Assembly: GCA_934183325.1 (NCBI GenBank)
Contig: CAKPSH010000024.1
Location: forward strand, 1-14,674
Reading direction: 5' to 3'
DNA length: 14,674 bases
DNA from: an uncultured Clostridia bacterium
GTDB taxonomy: Bacteria; Bacillota; Clostridia; TANB77; CAG-508
A program made the position numbers and the translations under genes. Of the stretch, positions 6,460 to 13,552 are shown in pieces (position 1 is the stretch's first letter; every line of letters begins with the position of its first letter). Under the pieces are notes generated by a model that saw nothing but the letters and a program-made list of their open reading frames with translations, did not search any database and had not been told where the DNA came from.

Positions 6460-8388
6460 TTATATATCAAGATTTTTAACATATTTTGCATTTTTCTGTA
6501 TAAATTCTCGTCTTGGTTCTATTTCGTCTCCCATTAATAATGTAAATATTTGATCTGCTTTCATTGCATCTTCCATTGTAACTTTTATTAATATTCTTCT
6601 TTCTGGATCCATCGTAGTTTCCCAAAGTTGATCTGGATTCATTTCTCCTAAACCTTTATATCTTTGTAAAGATAATTGTTCTCTTTGTATACCTTTTTCT
6701 TCTAACTCTTTATATGCCTTTTCCATATCTTCATCTGTATAACAATATATATCTTTCATACCTTTTTTAGATATTTTATATAATGGTGGTTGTGCTAAAT
6801 AAACATTTCCATTTTCTATTAAAGGTCTCATATATCTAAAGAAAAATGTTAATAATAATGTTCTAATATGTGATCCATCAACATCGGCATCAGCCATTAT
6901 TATAACTTTTCCATATCTAATTTTTGTAATATCAAAATCAGCACCAATTCCTGCTCCTACAGCTAATATTACTGGTTGAAGTTTATCATTTCCATATATT
7001 TTATCTGCTCTTGATTTTTCAACATTAAGCATTTTTCCCCATAATGGTAAAATTGCTTGATATTTTCTCTCTCTTCCTTGTTTTGCACTACCTCCAGCTG
7101 AATCTCCCTCGACTATAAACACTTCACATTCATCAGGATTTTTACTACTACAATCTGCTAATTTTCCTGGTAGAGAAGCTCCTTCCATAACATTTTTCTT
7201 TCTTGCAAGTTCTCTTGCCTTTCTTGCTGCTTCTCTTGCTCTAGATGCACTTATACATTTCTCTAATATAGCTTTAGCAATTGCTGGATTTTCCTCTAAA
7301 TAATTTGAAAGTGCTTCTGTAACAATATTAGCAACTATTCCTGTTACATTACTATTACCTAATTTTGTTTTAGTTTGTCCTTCAAATTGTGGCTCTTTTA
7401 CTTTTACAGATATAACTGCTGTCATTCCTTCTCTTATATCTTCACCTTGTAAATTTGATTCTTTTTCTTTTAGTATTCCATGATTTCTTGCATAATCGTT
7501 AAAAGCTTTTGTTACAGCTCTTTTAAAACCTTCTAAATGTGTTCCACCTTCTATTGTATTAATATTATTTACAAATGTATATATGTTTTCTGCATATGCT
7601 GTTGTGTATTGTATTGCTACTTCTACTGGAACTTCTCCCATTTTTTCAATATATATTGGTTGTGTATTTATTTTTTCTTTATTAACGTTTAAATATTCTA
7701 CAAAAGAATTTAATCCACCTTCATAACAAAATTCTGATTTATTTTCTTTTCCTTTTCTCTTATCTTCTAATGTTATTCTCAACCCTTTAGTTAAGAATGC
7801 CATTTCTCTTAATCTCTTTTCTAGAACTTCATATTCATATTCCAAAGTTTCAAATATCGTATCATCAGCTAAGAATCTTACTGTTGTACCTGTTTTTTTA
7901 GAATCTCCTATTCTTGTTAAATGCTCTTTAACTTTTCCTCTTTCAAAAGACATTTTAAAAATTCCGCCATCTCTTTGAATGACTACTTCTGTCCATTCTG
8001 ATAATGCGTTAACAACAGATGATCCAACTCCATGAAGACCCCCAGATACTTTATATCCACTATCTCCACCAAATTTTCCACCTGCATGTAAAATTGTATA
8101 AACTGTCTCTGCTGCTGAAATTTTGGTTTTTGGATGTATATCTACCGGTATTCCTCTTCCATCATCTGTAACAGAAATTATATTTCCTTCTTCTATTACT
8201 ACATTTATATTATTACAATATCCTGCTAATGCTTCATCAACACTGTTATCCACAATTTCATACACTAAATGGTGTAATCCTCTTATTGATACAGAGCCAA
8301 TATACATTCCAGGTCTTTTTCTAACTGCTTCCAATCCTTCCAAAACCTGAATTTGGTTAGCATTATATTCGTGTTCAATCTTTTCCAT
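6460..8388 (-). CDS. gyrB: DNA gyrase subunit B
   Basis: ATPase subunit of gyrase. At 642 residues it has the normal Gram-positive length. The GHKL ATPase domain shows Glu44/Asn48 in YEIVDNSVDEA, DDGRGIP (75-81) and GGLHGVGSSVVNALS (116-130); the transducer has QTKTKLGN (338-345). The TOPRIM domain shows EGDSAGGSAKQGR (427-439) and DADVDGSH (500-507; metal ligands E427, D500, D502, D504), followed by the C-terminal QRYKGLGEMNPDQLWETTMD. PLWGKMLNVE (448-457) has Trp450 where E. coli has Lys447, a quinolone-pocket position. AAAGAGGT lies seven bases before the ATG. Its partner gyrA is about 3.9 kb away, beyond the RNA and the VirB4-like cluster, instead of adjacent as in most relatives. Confidence 0.98.
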   Translation of the reverse strand: MEKIEHEYNANQIQVLEGLEAVRKRPGMYIGSVSIRGLHHLVYEIVDNSVDEALAGYCNNINVVIEEGNIISVTDDGRGIPVDIHPKTKISAAETVYTILHAGGKFGGDSGYKVSGGLHGVGSSVVNALSEWTEVVIQRDGGIFKMSFERGKVKEHLTRIGDSKKTGTTVRFLADDTIFETLEYEYEVLEKRLREMAFLTKGLRITLEDKRKGKENKSEFCYEGGLNSFVEYLNVNKEKINTQPIYIEKMGEVPVEVAIQYTTAYAENIYTFVNNINTIEGGTHLEGFKRAVTKAFNDYARNHGILKEKESNLQGEDIREGMTAVISVKVKEPQFEGQTKTKLGNSNVTGIVANIVTEALSNYLEENPAIAKAILEKCISASRAREAARKARELARKKNVMEGASLPGKLADCSSKNPDECEVFIVEGDSAGGSAKQGRERKYQAILPLWGKMLNVEKSRADKIYGNDKLQPVILAVGAGIGADFDITKIRYGKVIIMADADVDGSHIRTLLLTFFFRYMRPLIENGNVYLAQPPLYKISKKGMKDIYCYTDEDMEKAYKELEEKGIQREQLSLQRYKGLGEMNPDQLWETTMDPERRILIKVTMEDAMKADQIFTLLMGDEIEPRREFIQKNAKYVKNLDI

Positions 8389-8461
8389 TTGTTTTACCTC
8401 TTTCTTCTTAGTTATTTATATATAAGGTAAATCTTCACCTAATTTTTCTTTCGTCTATTGT

Positions 8462-8490
8462 ATAATATATTAAAAAAGAAAAAAAATCAA
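8462..8490 (-). promoter_or_regulatory. Possible gyrB promoter
   Basis: Minus-strand TTGATT (8490-8485), 17-bp spacer of mostly T, and TATTAT (8467-8462). It lies 74 bp before the gyrB start and overlaps the hairpin that follows recF. Reasonable spacing but only a moderate -35, in sequence where such matches arise by chance. Confidence 0.4.
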
Positions 8491-8505
8491 TATTTTTTTG
8501 ATTTT
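8483..8505 (-). terminator. Weak hairpin terminator after recF
   Basis: AAAATCAA (8483-8490) and TTGATTTT (8498-8505) pair over eight positions around a seven-base loop. On the minus strand further T follow. The stem overlaps the recF stop codon and has a single G-C pair, so it would terminate poorly; read-through from recF into gyrB is likely. Confidence 0.35.
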
Positions 8506-9586
8506 ATTCCTCTAATAATTTTATATTTCCATTTTTAACATAAAAAATTCTTTTTTCTCTATCTTTTAAACTCATTTTATCCGTACATGTAATTATAACT
8601 TGTATATTTTCTATATTTGCTAATAAATTTTCTCTTCTATTACTATCTAATTCTGACATAAAATCATCTAATAGTAAAATTGGATATTCTCCTATTTCAT
8701 CATAAATTATATTTAATTCTGATATTTTCATAGATAATAAAACAGTTCTATGTTGACCTTGTGAGCCATATATATTTAACGGTTTATCATTTATATATAC
8801 ATTAAAATCATCTCTATGTATTCCTACTCCTGTATATCCTCTTTGTATATCTTTTTCTCTTTCATTTTTTAGTTTTTTCAAATATTTTTCTTTATTTTCA
8901 CAATCTGAAATATATTCAATTTTAATATTTTCATTGTTTTGAGTTATTTTCTTATGAATCTCTACTATTTTTTCTTTTATTTTTTCTATAAATTCTTTTC
9001 TATATAAAAATATTTTTTCAGCATATTCTGCTAATTTTTCATCCCATATTTCAAGCATTTCTTTAGATTTATTTTCATATTTTATTTGCCTTAAATAATT
9101 ATTTCTCTGTTCTATTGTTTTTAAATATAAATTTAAATTATATACATATGCTGGTCTTAATTGACTTATCATTATATCTAAAGCTTTTCTTCTTTTAGCA
9201 GGTCCACTTTTAAAAAGATTTATATCATCAGGACTAAATAATACAATATTAATATTTCCTAATATTTCACTTAATTTTTTTGCTTTAATTCCATTTATAA
9301 ATATATTTTTATTTTCTTTTATTTCTATTTTTATTTTTCCATCTCTATCTGCTTTTTGATATTCAATTTCAATTATTGCTTTCTCTTTTTTATTTTCTAT
9401 ATTAACTATTTCTATATCTTTTTTAGCTCTAAAAGATTTACCTATACTTGATATATATATTGACTCAATAATATTAGTTTTTCCCTGAGCATTATCTCCG
9501 AAAAAGATATTTATATTTTTATTTAATTCAATTTCTTGATTTGTATAATTTCTAAAATTTTTTAATTTTATATTTTTAATATACAT
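8504..9586 (-). CDS. recF: DNA replication and repair protein RecF
   Basis: 360-residue SMC/ABC-like ATPase that, with RecO and RecR, loads RecA at gapped DNA and helps replication restart. Walker A is GDNAQGKT (30-37); the ABC signature lies in YGSQGQHRT (273-281); Walker B is ILLLDDFMSELD (303-314). GVGIHRDDF (253-261) is the conserved motif before the signature. Normal length. The start ATG is chosen because MYIKNIKLKNFRNY matches the family N terminus. No Shine-Dalgarno is visible in the bases before it; GGAG lies 28 bases away, too far to serve. An extended -10 lies close upstream, so the mRNA leader may be very short. The S4-like yaaA gene that often precedes recF is missing. Confidence 0.96.
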   Translation of the reverse strand: MYIKNIKLKNFRNYTNQEIELNKNINIFFGDNAQGKTNIIESIYISSIGKSFRAKKDIEIVNIENKKEKAIIEIEYQKADRDGKIKIEIKENKNIFINGIKAKKLSEILGNINIVLFSPDDINLFKSGPAKRRKALDIMISQLRPAYVYNLNLYLKTIEQRNNYLRQIKYENKSKEMLEIWDEKLAEYAEKIFLYRKEFIEKIKEKIVEIHKKITQNNENIKIEYISDCENKEKYLKKLKNEREKDIQRGYTGVGIHRDDFNVYINDKPLNIYGSQGQHRTVLLSMKISELNIIYDEIGEYPILLLDDFMSELDSNRRENLLANIENIQVIITCTDKMSLKDREKRIFYVKNGNIKLLEE

Positions 9587-9602
9587 CTATATTTTATTGT
9601 TA

Positions 9603-9611
9603 ATTATAACA
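9603..9611 (-). promoter_or_regulatory. Possible extended -10 promoter for recF
   Basis: On the minus strand TGT followed by a perfect TATAAT (9611-9603). No good -35 is present at 16-18 bp, which extended -10 promoters can tolerate. Transcription would start near 9596, giving a leader of only about ten bases before the recF ATG. Confidence 0.35.
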
Positions 9612-9649
9612 ATCTCCATTCTTTTAATTATAATACTTTTATCTTAAAT

Positions 9650-9695
9650 AATTATATTCTAGAAAATTATATAATAAATTTTCTAGAATATAATT
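9650..9695. repeat. Perfect 19-bp hairpin between dnaN and recF
   Basis: Arm 9650-9668 (core ATTATATTCTAGAAAATT) is the exact complement of 9677-9695, with an eight-base loop. It is centred in the 135-bp dnaN-recF gap, 27 bp past the dnaN stop. No clear T-run follows on either strand, so it is not a classic terminator. It could shield the dnaN mRNA 3' end, be an RNase processing site, or be a leaky terminator. Confidence 0.8.
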
Positions 9696-9721
9696 TAACC
9701 TTTAAAAAATTATCATTTATT

Positions 9722-10840
9722 TTAATCTTGTATTTTTATAGGTAATATCATATATAGATATGAACCATCTTCATCAACAGGTCTAATTATACATGGTGAT
9801 ATACTGCTTCCAAAATCCACATATATTTCTTCATCATCTATTACTTTTAATGCATCTAAGAAATATTTTGGATTAAATCCTGCTTCAACATTTTTTCCTT
9901 CAGTTGTAACTAAAATTTCTTCTTTTGCATCACCAGCTTGATTTGTACAAGAAATTATTGCTTTTCCTATTTCTATTGATACTCTTACTGGATATTTTCT
10001 TTCTTTTTCTATTGATGACATTGATATCAAGCTTACTCTTTCAAAACATTCTTGTAAATCTTTTTTATTTACTCTTATTCTTGTTTCCCAAGTTTTAGGG
10101 ATTACATTATCATATTTCAAAAATTCGCCATCTAATAATCTAGTTACTATCTTACAATTTTCCATTTCAAATAATGCTTGATTTTTAGAAACACTTATTT
10201 TTATTTTATCAAAAGAATCAGATATTATTTTATTAACTTCATTTAATGTTTTTCCTGGTATAACTGCACTAAAATTGTTTGCACTATTTTCTAAGAAATT
10301 ACTTTTTAAACTTAATCTAAATCCATCAACAGCTACAACATTTATCTTATTATTTAGTATTTCAAATAAACATCCTGTAAATATTGGTCTATTTTCTTCT
10401 ATACTAACTGCAAAAATTGTTTTTCTAATCATATTTTTTAATGTATTTTGATCTAATTCAACTGAATTTTCAACGTCTATTACTGGTAATTCTGGAAATT
10501 CTACAGGATTCATTGTTGATAACTTATATAAAGATCCTTGACATTCAATTACTAATAAATCTTTTTCATTTAATGTTATTTTAATGTCTGCTTCTGGTAA
10601 TTTTCTGATTATTTCACTAAACATTGTTGCATTTACTACTGTATTACCTTGTTCTTCTACATCACATTCAATAATATATTCTATACCTAATTCCAAATCA
10701 TATGTTGTTAATTTAATCTCCTGATCATTAGTTTGAATTAATATTCCTTCTAATATTGGTAAAGTTGTTCTAGATGATGCAGCTTTAACAACAGAATTAA
10801 TTGCTTTAAGTAATTTTTCTTTTTCACAAATAAACTTCAT
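9722..10840 (-). CDS. dnaN: DNA polymerase III sliding clamp (beta)
   Basis: Ring-forming processivity clamp that tethers DNA polymerase III and recruits many DNA-metabolism proteins. At 372 residues it has the normal length for three repeated clamp domains. Recognisable stretches are the N terminus MKFICEKEKLLKAINSVVKA with RTTLPILEGI, DGFRLSL in domain 2, GFNPKYFLDAL in domain 3, and the C-terminal YLYMILPIKI, which forms part of the partner-binding pocket. AAAGGAGA lies eight bases before the ATG. It follows dnaA across the origin, the standard arrangement, and is probably transcribed from the dnaA promoter, since I see no convincing separate promoter in the unwinding region. Confidence 0.98.
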   Translation of the reverse strand: MKFICEKEKLLKAINSVVKAASSRTTLPILEGILIQTNDQEIKLTTYDLELGIEYIIECDVEEQGNTVVNATMFSEIIRKLPEADIKITLNEKDLLVIECQGSLYKLSTMNPVEFPELPVIDVENSVELDQNTLKNMIRKTIFAVSIEENRPIFTGCLFEILNNKINVVAVDGFRLSLKSNFLENSANNFSAVIPGKTLNEVNKIISDSFDKIKISVSKNQALFEMENCKIVTRLLDGEFLKYDNVIPKTWETRIRVNKKDLQECFERVSLISMSSIEKERKYPVRVSIEIGKAIISCTNQAGDAKEEILVTTEGKNVEAGFNPKYFLDALKVIDDEEIYVDFGSSISPCIIRPVDEDGSYLYMILPIKIQD

Positions 10841-10877
10841 TTTTTTTGCTCTCCTTTATAATATAAATAAATATTTT

Positions 10878-10895
10878 TAGTAGTAGTAGTAGTAG
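10878..10895 (+). repeat. Six tandem DnaA-trios (TAG)
   Basis: Six perfect TAG units in register, three bases from the first weak DnaA box. In Bacillus, DnaA-trios (3'-GAT-5' units) guide DnaA assembly on one strand during melting. Orientation and position relative to boxes, AT-rich DNA and dnaN agree with that model. Confidence 0.85.
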
Positions 10896-10900
10896 GTCTG

Positions 10901-10997
10901 TGGAAAGTGTGGAAAAGTACTTCAACCCTTTATTTCCCTAAATGTTGATTGTGTGGATAAGTCGGTGGATAACTTTTGAAATTTTCCACACTTTCCA
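10901..10997. repeat. 16-bp inverted repeat flanking origin boxes
   Basis: TGGAAAGTGTGGAAAA (10901-10916) recurs as its exact complement at 10982-10997, with a 65-bp spacer that holds two stronger DnaA boxes. Each arm carries the tandem weak-box unit. A third copy with one mismatch lies inside the 3' end of dnaA (about 11198-11215). Confidence 0.8.
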
Positions 10998-11127
10998 TTT
11001 TTAATTGTGAATAACTAATTATCCACATGTTATCCACACGATATCCACAATTTGATGTGGATAAGTCTTATATAGTAACAATTACAAAGACTAACTAATT
11101 TACTACTAAACATTGGTTTTTAAAACA

Positions 11128-11145
11128 AAGATTTTGTTAAATCTT
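11128..11145 (-). terminator. Possible weak dnaA terminator
   Basis: On the minus strand a seven-pair stem AAGATTT/AAATCTT with loop AACA is followed by TGTTTT, 25 bp past the dnaA stop. The stem is AT-rich, so termination would be partial, consistent with read-through to dnaN. A small AACTC/GAGTT hairpin (11159-11171) overlaps the stop codon. Nothing else is seen between 11065 and 11169. Confidence 0.35.
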
Positions 11146-11169
11146 ATAAGTTCTATGGAACTCTAAGAG

Positions 11170-12504
11170 TTAAACTTGATTAGGATTTAAAATAATGTTT
11201 TTCACACTTTCCACAATCAATCTAGTTTCATCTTTTTCTTTTACATCTTTTGCAATTTTATCACATGCATGCATGACTGTTGAATGATCTCTATTACCAA
11301 ATTCATTCCCTATCTTTTTATAAGGAATATCTGCAATTTCTCTACATAAATACATTGCTATTTGTCTAGGATATGCAATTTCATTTGAACGTTTAGCACT
11401 ATCTAAATCTTTAACAGATATATTAAAATATTTAGAAACAGTTTCTTTTATATAGTCTGATGAAACTATCTTTTCTCTTTGAGATATCACATCATTTATA
11501 GCTTTTTCAGCTAATTCAAAAGTTATAGGACTATGTGTAAGTGAAGCTTGTGCTACAATTTTATTTAAAGTTCCCTCTAATTCTCTAATATTAGAATCAA
11601 CTTTAGTAGCGATATTAGAAAGTATGATGTCGTCTATAACTATATTTTCTAATTGAACTTTCTTTCTTAGAATTGCTAATCTTGTTTCATAGTTAGCTGC
11701 GGAAATATCAACTAATAATCCCCAATCAAATCTAGACTTTAATCTTTCACTTAAAGGATTAATATCTTTTGGAGGCTTATCGCTCGTTAACACAATTTGC
11801 CCTTTATTTTCATAAATCGTATTAAAAGTATGGAAAAATTCCTCTTGTATTCCCTCTTTTCCAGCTATAAATTGGATATCATCTATTAATAGGACGTCTA
11901 TATTTCTATATTTTTGCCTAAATTGTTCATTCTGATTATCTTTAATCCCATTAATAAATTCATTTGTAAATTTCTCTGATGTAACATAAACTACTTTTTT
12001 ACTAGAATCTCTTTTTAGAATTTCGTGACCAATTGCGTGCATTAAGTGAGTTTTTCCAATACCTACTCCACCATGAATAAAAAGTGGATTGTATGATGTT
12101 CCAGGAGCTTCAGATACTGCAAAAGCAGCTGCATGAGCAAATCTATTATTATCCCCTATTACGAATGTTTCGAAAGTATATTTAGGATTTAGATTAGAAC
12201 TAACTGGAGCAACAACATCAGAACTATTGGAAGCGTTTATCGTTCCCTTTTCTAAATCTTCAGGTGTAACAAAAGATATTTTATAACCTTTATGAGTTAA
12301 AAACTTAAAAGCATTGTCGATAGCATCAATATATCTTTTTACCTGATCAATGTGAAAAGAAGAAGGTGCTACTAATATAATTGTATCATCAGTTATATTA
12401 GCAATATCTAATGGTTCAATCCACGTTTGATAGGAAATTCCGCTAATAGCATCATTCATAAGTAATTTTGCATTGTTTAATAATTCTTTAAAATCTTGTG
12501 CCAT
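11170..12504 (-). CDS. dnaA: Chromosomal replication initiator DnaA
   Basis: AAA+ initiator that binds DnaA boxes at oriC, melts the origin and loads helicase. 444 residues: domain I (1-80, helicase/regulator contacts), short linker domain II (about 85-105), and AAA+ domain III from NPKYTFETFVIG. Domain III has Walker A GGVGIGKT (145-152), Walker B LLIDD (205-209) and the box VII arginine finger in SERLKSRF (252-259). Domain IV has the helix-turn-helix signature NRDHSTVMHACDKI (404-417). The frame is open 18 codons further, but MAQDFKELL is taken as the start because AAGGGG lies six bases before it and the extension would begin in the promoter. DnaA boxes upstream of its promoter suggest autoregulation. 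Confidence 0.98.
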   Translation of the reverse strand: MAQDFKELLNNAKLLMNDAISGISYQTWIEPLDIANITDDTIILVAPSSFHIDQVKRYIDAIDNAFKFLTHKGYKISFVTPEDLEKGTINASNSSDVVAPVSSNLNPKYTFETFVIGDNNRFAHAAAFAVSEAPGTSYNPLFIHGGVGIGKTHLMHAIGHEILKRDSSKKVVYVTSEKFTNEFINGIKDNQNEQFRQKYRNIDVLLIDDIQFIAGKEGIQEEFFHTFNTIYENKGQIVLTSDKPPKDINPLSERLKSRFDWGLLVDISAANYETRLAILRKKVQLENIVIDDIILSNIATKVDSNIRELEGTLNKIVAQASLTHSPITFELAEKAINDVISQREKIVSSDYIKETVSKYFNISVKDLDSAKRSNEIAYPRQIAMYLCREIADIPYKKIGNEFGNRDHSTVMHACDKIAKDVKEKDETRLIVESVKNIILNPNQV

Positions 12505-12548
12505 TTTTATCCCCTTCAATTTGTAATTTTTTTGTTGAAATATCACAT

Positions 12549-12578
12549 ATAATATCAAAAAAAGTAAGACAAAGTCAA
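12549..12578 (-). promoter_or_regulatory. dnaA promoter
   Basis: Minus-strand TTGACT (12578-12573), 18-bp spacer, and TATTAT (12554-12549) preceded by TGA, an extended -10. The start would be near 12542, with a 38-base leader carrying the dnaA ribosome binding site. Confidence 0.75.
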
Positions 12579-12584
12579 TAAAAA

Positions 12585-12614
12585 TGTGGAAAAAACTAAA
12601 AAAAATGTGGATAA
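12585..12614. promoter_or_regulatory. DnaA boxes between dnaA and rpmH promoters
   Basis: TGTGGATAA (12606-12614) matches the consensus and TGTGGAAAA (12585-12593) differs by one base. Both lie between the two divergent -35 boxes, within seven to 36 bp of the dnaA -35. In many bacteria DnaA bound here represses its own gene; the site could also serve as a second origin subregion. Confidence 0.8.
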
Positions 12615-12647
12615 CTTCTGGAACAGGCTAAAAATTACAAAAAATCA

Positions 12648-12676
12648 TTGACAATAAGATGAAATTAAGATATAAT
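12648..12676 (+). promoter_or_regulatory. rpmH promoter, perfect consensus
   Basis: TTGACA (12648-12653), exactly 17 bp, then TATAAT (12671-12676): full match to the housekeeping sigma consensus. Transcription would start near 12683, 36 bases before rpmH. This is the strongest promoter in the window, fitting a ribosomal protein gene. Confidence 0.92.
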
Positions 12677-12718
12677 CGTTATTGCTAAATTTATACGGAA
12701 AAATTAGGAGGTGCAATG

Positions 12719-12853
12719 ATGAAGAGAACAAATCAACCAAAAAAGATACAAAGAAGTAGAGAACACGGATTTTTAAAGAGAATGAGTACAAGATCTGGAA
12801 GAAATGTTTTAAAAGCAAGACGTGCAAAGGGAAGAAAAAAATTATCTGCTTAA
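12719..12853 (+). CDS. rpmH: Ribosomal protein bL34
   Basis: 44-residue basic protein of the large ribosomal subunit. The product reads MKRTNQPKKIQRSREHGFLK, then a segment ending ARRAKGRKKLSA, matching bL34 along its whole length. Two ATG codons are adjacent; the second (12719) is chosen because AGGAGG then has a spacing of seven bases and the family begins MKRT. It opens the rightward arm and is divergent from dnaA, the near-universal arrangement. A hairpin follows that could limit transcription into rnpA, allowing more bL34 than RnpA. Small size explains why a length-filtered gene search would miss it. Confidence 0.97.
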   Translation: MKRTNQPKKIQRSREHGFLKRMSTRSGRNVLKARRAKGRKKLSA

Positions 12854-12861
12854 TTATAGAT

Positions 12862-12898
12862 AGGGACTGCAATTTATGTTTAAGCGGTCCTTTATTTT
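12862..12898 (+). terminator. Terminator or attenuator between rpmH and rnpA
   Basis: Nine-pair stem AGGGACTGC (12862-12870) with GCGGTCCTT (12884-12892), including two G-U pairs and five G-C pairs, 13-base loop, then TTTATTTT. It begins nine bases after the rpmH stop. I see no strong new promoter before rnpA, so read-through probably supplies rnpA. Confidence 0.7.
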
Positions 12899-12984
12899 AG
12901 TTTAAGCATTTTAATTTAAAAAACTAAATTCAAATTTTAAAAGATTAATATAATGATTTTTATATTTAAGAAAGAAAGAAAATA

Positions 12985-13356
12985 ATGAGAAAATTAAATA
13001 CGCTGAAAAAAAATTATGAATTTAAAAGGGTTTTAAATCATGGAGAATATTATTATGGAAAATATATTCAATTTTTTATTATAAAAAATAAACAAAATAT
13101 TAATCGTATGGGAATAGCAATAAATTCACGAATTGCTAGTGCAGTTGAAAGAAACAATATAAAAAGATTAATTAGAGAAAATTATAGAATATTAATTAGA
13201 AATAATATATTAAAAGGATATGATTTTGTATTTATATGGAATAAAAATAAAAATCCTAAAGAAGCAAATTATTATATTATTAGGGAAGATATAAAAAATA
13301 TTTTTAAAAGGACAGGTATTTTAATTGATGAAAAAAATAATGATATTGATAATTAA
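12985..13356 (+). CDS. rnpA: Ribonuclease P protein component
   Basis: Protein cofactor of RNase P, which helps the catalytic RNA bind and cleave 5' leaders of pre-tRNA. 123 residues, normal length. It has the N-terminal MRKLNTLKKNYEFKRVLNHG and the signature ERNNIKRLIREN (about 54-65), the RNxxKRxxRE helix that contacts RNA. It is very rich in Lys/Asn/Ile. The ribosome binding site is poor (AAGAAAG before the ATG), in keeping with low expression compared with rpmH. The 3' end overlaps yidD by 29 bases, so translation of the two is probably linked. The RNase P RNA itself is not in this window. Confidence 0.96.
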   Translation: MRKLNTLKKNYEFKRVLNHGEYYYGKYIQFFIIKNKQNINRMGIAINSRIASAVERNNIKRLIRENYRILIRNNILKGYDFVFIWNKNKNPKEANYYIIREDIKNIFKRTGILIDEKNNDIDN

Positions 13357-13552
13357 AATATATAAAAAAACATTATCAAAATTATTAAGCGAGTTAGGAT
13401 TTCATTGTAAATATTATCCTACATGTTCAGAATATACTATGCAAGCAATAGAAAAGTATGGTTGTATAAAAGGTGGAGTATATGGAGCAAGAAGAATAAT
13501 AAGATGTAATCCATTTTCAAAAGGAGGATACGATCCTTTAAGGAAGGAATGA
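13328..13552 (+). CDS. yidD: Membrane insertion efficiency factor YidD
   Basis: 74-residue small protein thought to help YidC-dependent membrane protein insertion from the inner face of the membrane. It has a hydrophobic/basic N-terminal amphipathic helix (MKKIMILIIKIYKK), then the family core CKYYPTCSEYTMQAIEKYG with conserved cysteines, and CNPFSKGGYDPL near the end. The ATG at 13328 fits homologues; a TTG one codon earlier is possible. It begins inside rnpA and ends overlapping the yidC ATG by ATGA, so rnpA-yidD-yidC looks translationally coupled. No strong ribosome binding site of its own is seen. Confidence 0.95.
   Translation: MKKIMILIIKIYKKTLSKLLSELGFHCKYYPTCSEYTMQAIEKYGCIKGGVYGARRIIRCNPFSKGGYDPLRKE

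Larger units (their letters stand above)
10857..11064. other. oriC: Chromosomal replication origin (oriC)
   Basis: The dnaA-dnaN intergenic region holds, from the dnaN side, an AT-rich stretch (10857-10877), six TAG DnaA-trios (10878-10895), the spacer GTC and two abutting weak boxes TGTGGAAAG/TGTGGAAAA (10899-10916). Further boxes are TGTGGATAA (10952-10960), GGTGGATAA (10964-10972), TGTGAATAA (11006-11014), TTATCCACA (11019-11027 and 11030-11038), ATATCCACA (11041-11049) and TGTGGATAA (11056-11064). This matches the Bacillus-type basal unwinding system, in which DnaA loaded on boxes next to the trios strips the strand towards dnaN. Gene strand switches across dnaA-rpmH, as expected at an origin. 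Confidence 0.93.

Noticed and set aside
11072..11112. A second DnaA-trio array on the dnaA side of the origin (minus-strand TAGTAGTAA)
   Set aside because: Only two to three irregular units, not abutting a DnaA box, far weaker than the array at 10878-10895.
12505..12558. 18-codon upstream extension of dnaA
   Set aside because: It would start at the edge of the dnaA -10 box, before the probable transcription start, while AAGGGG lies correctly before MAQDFKELL.
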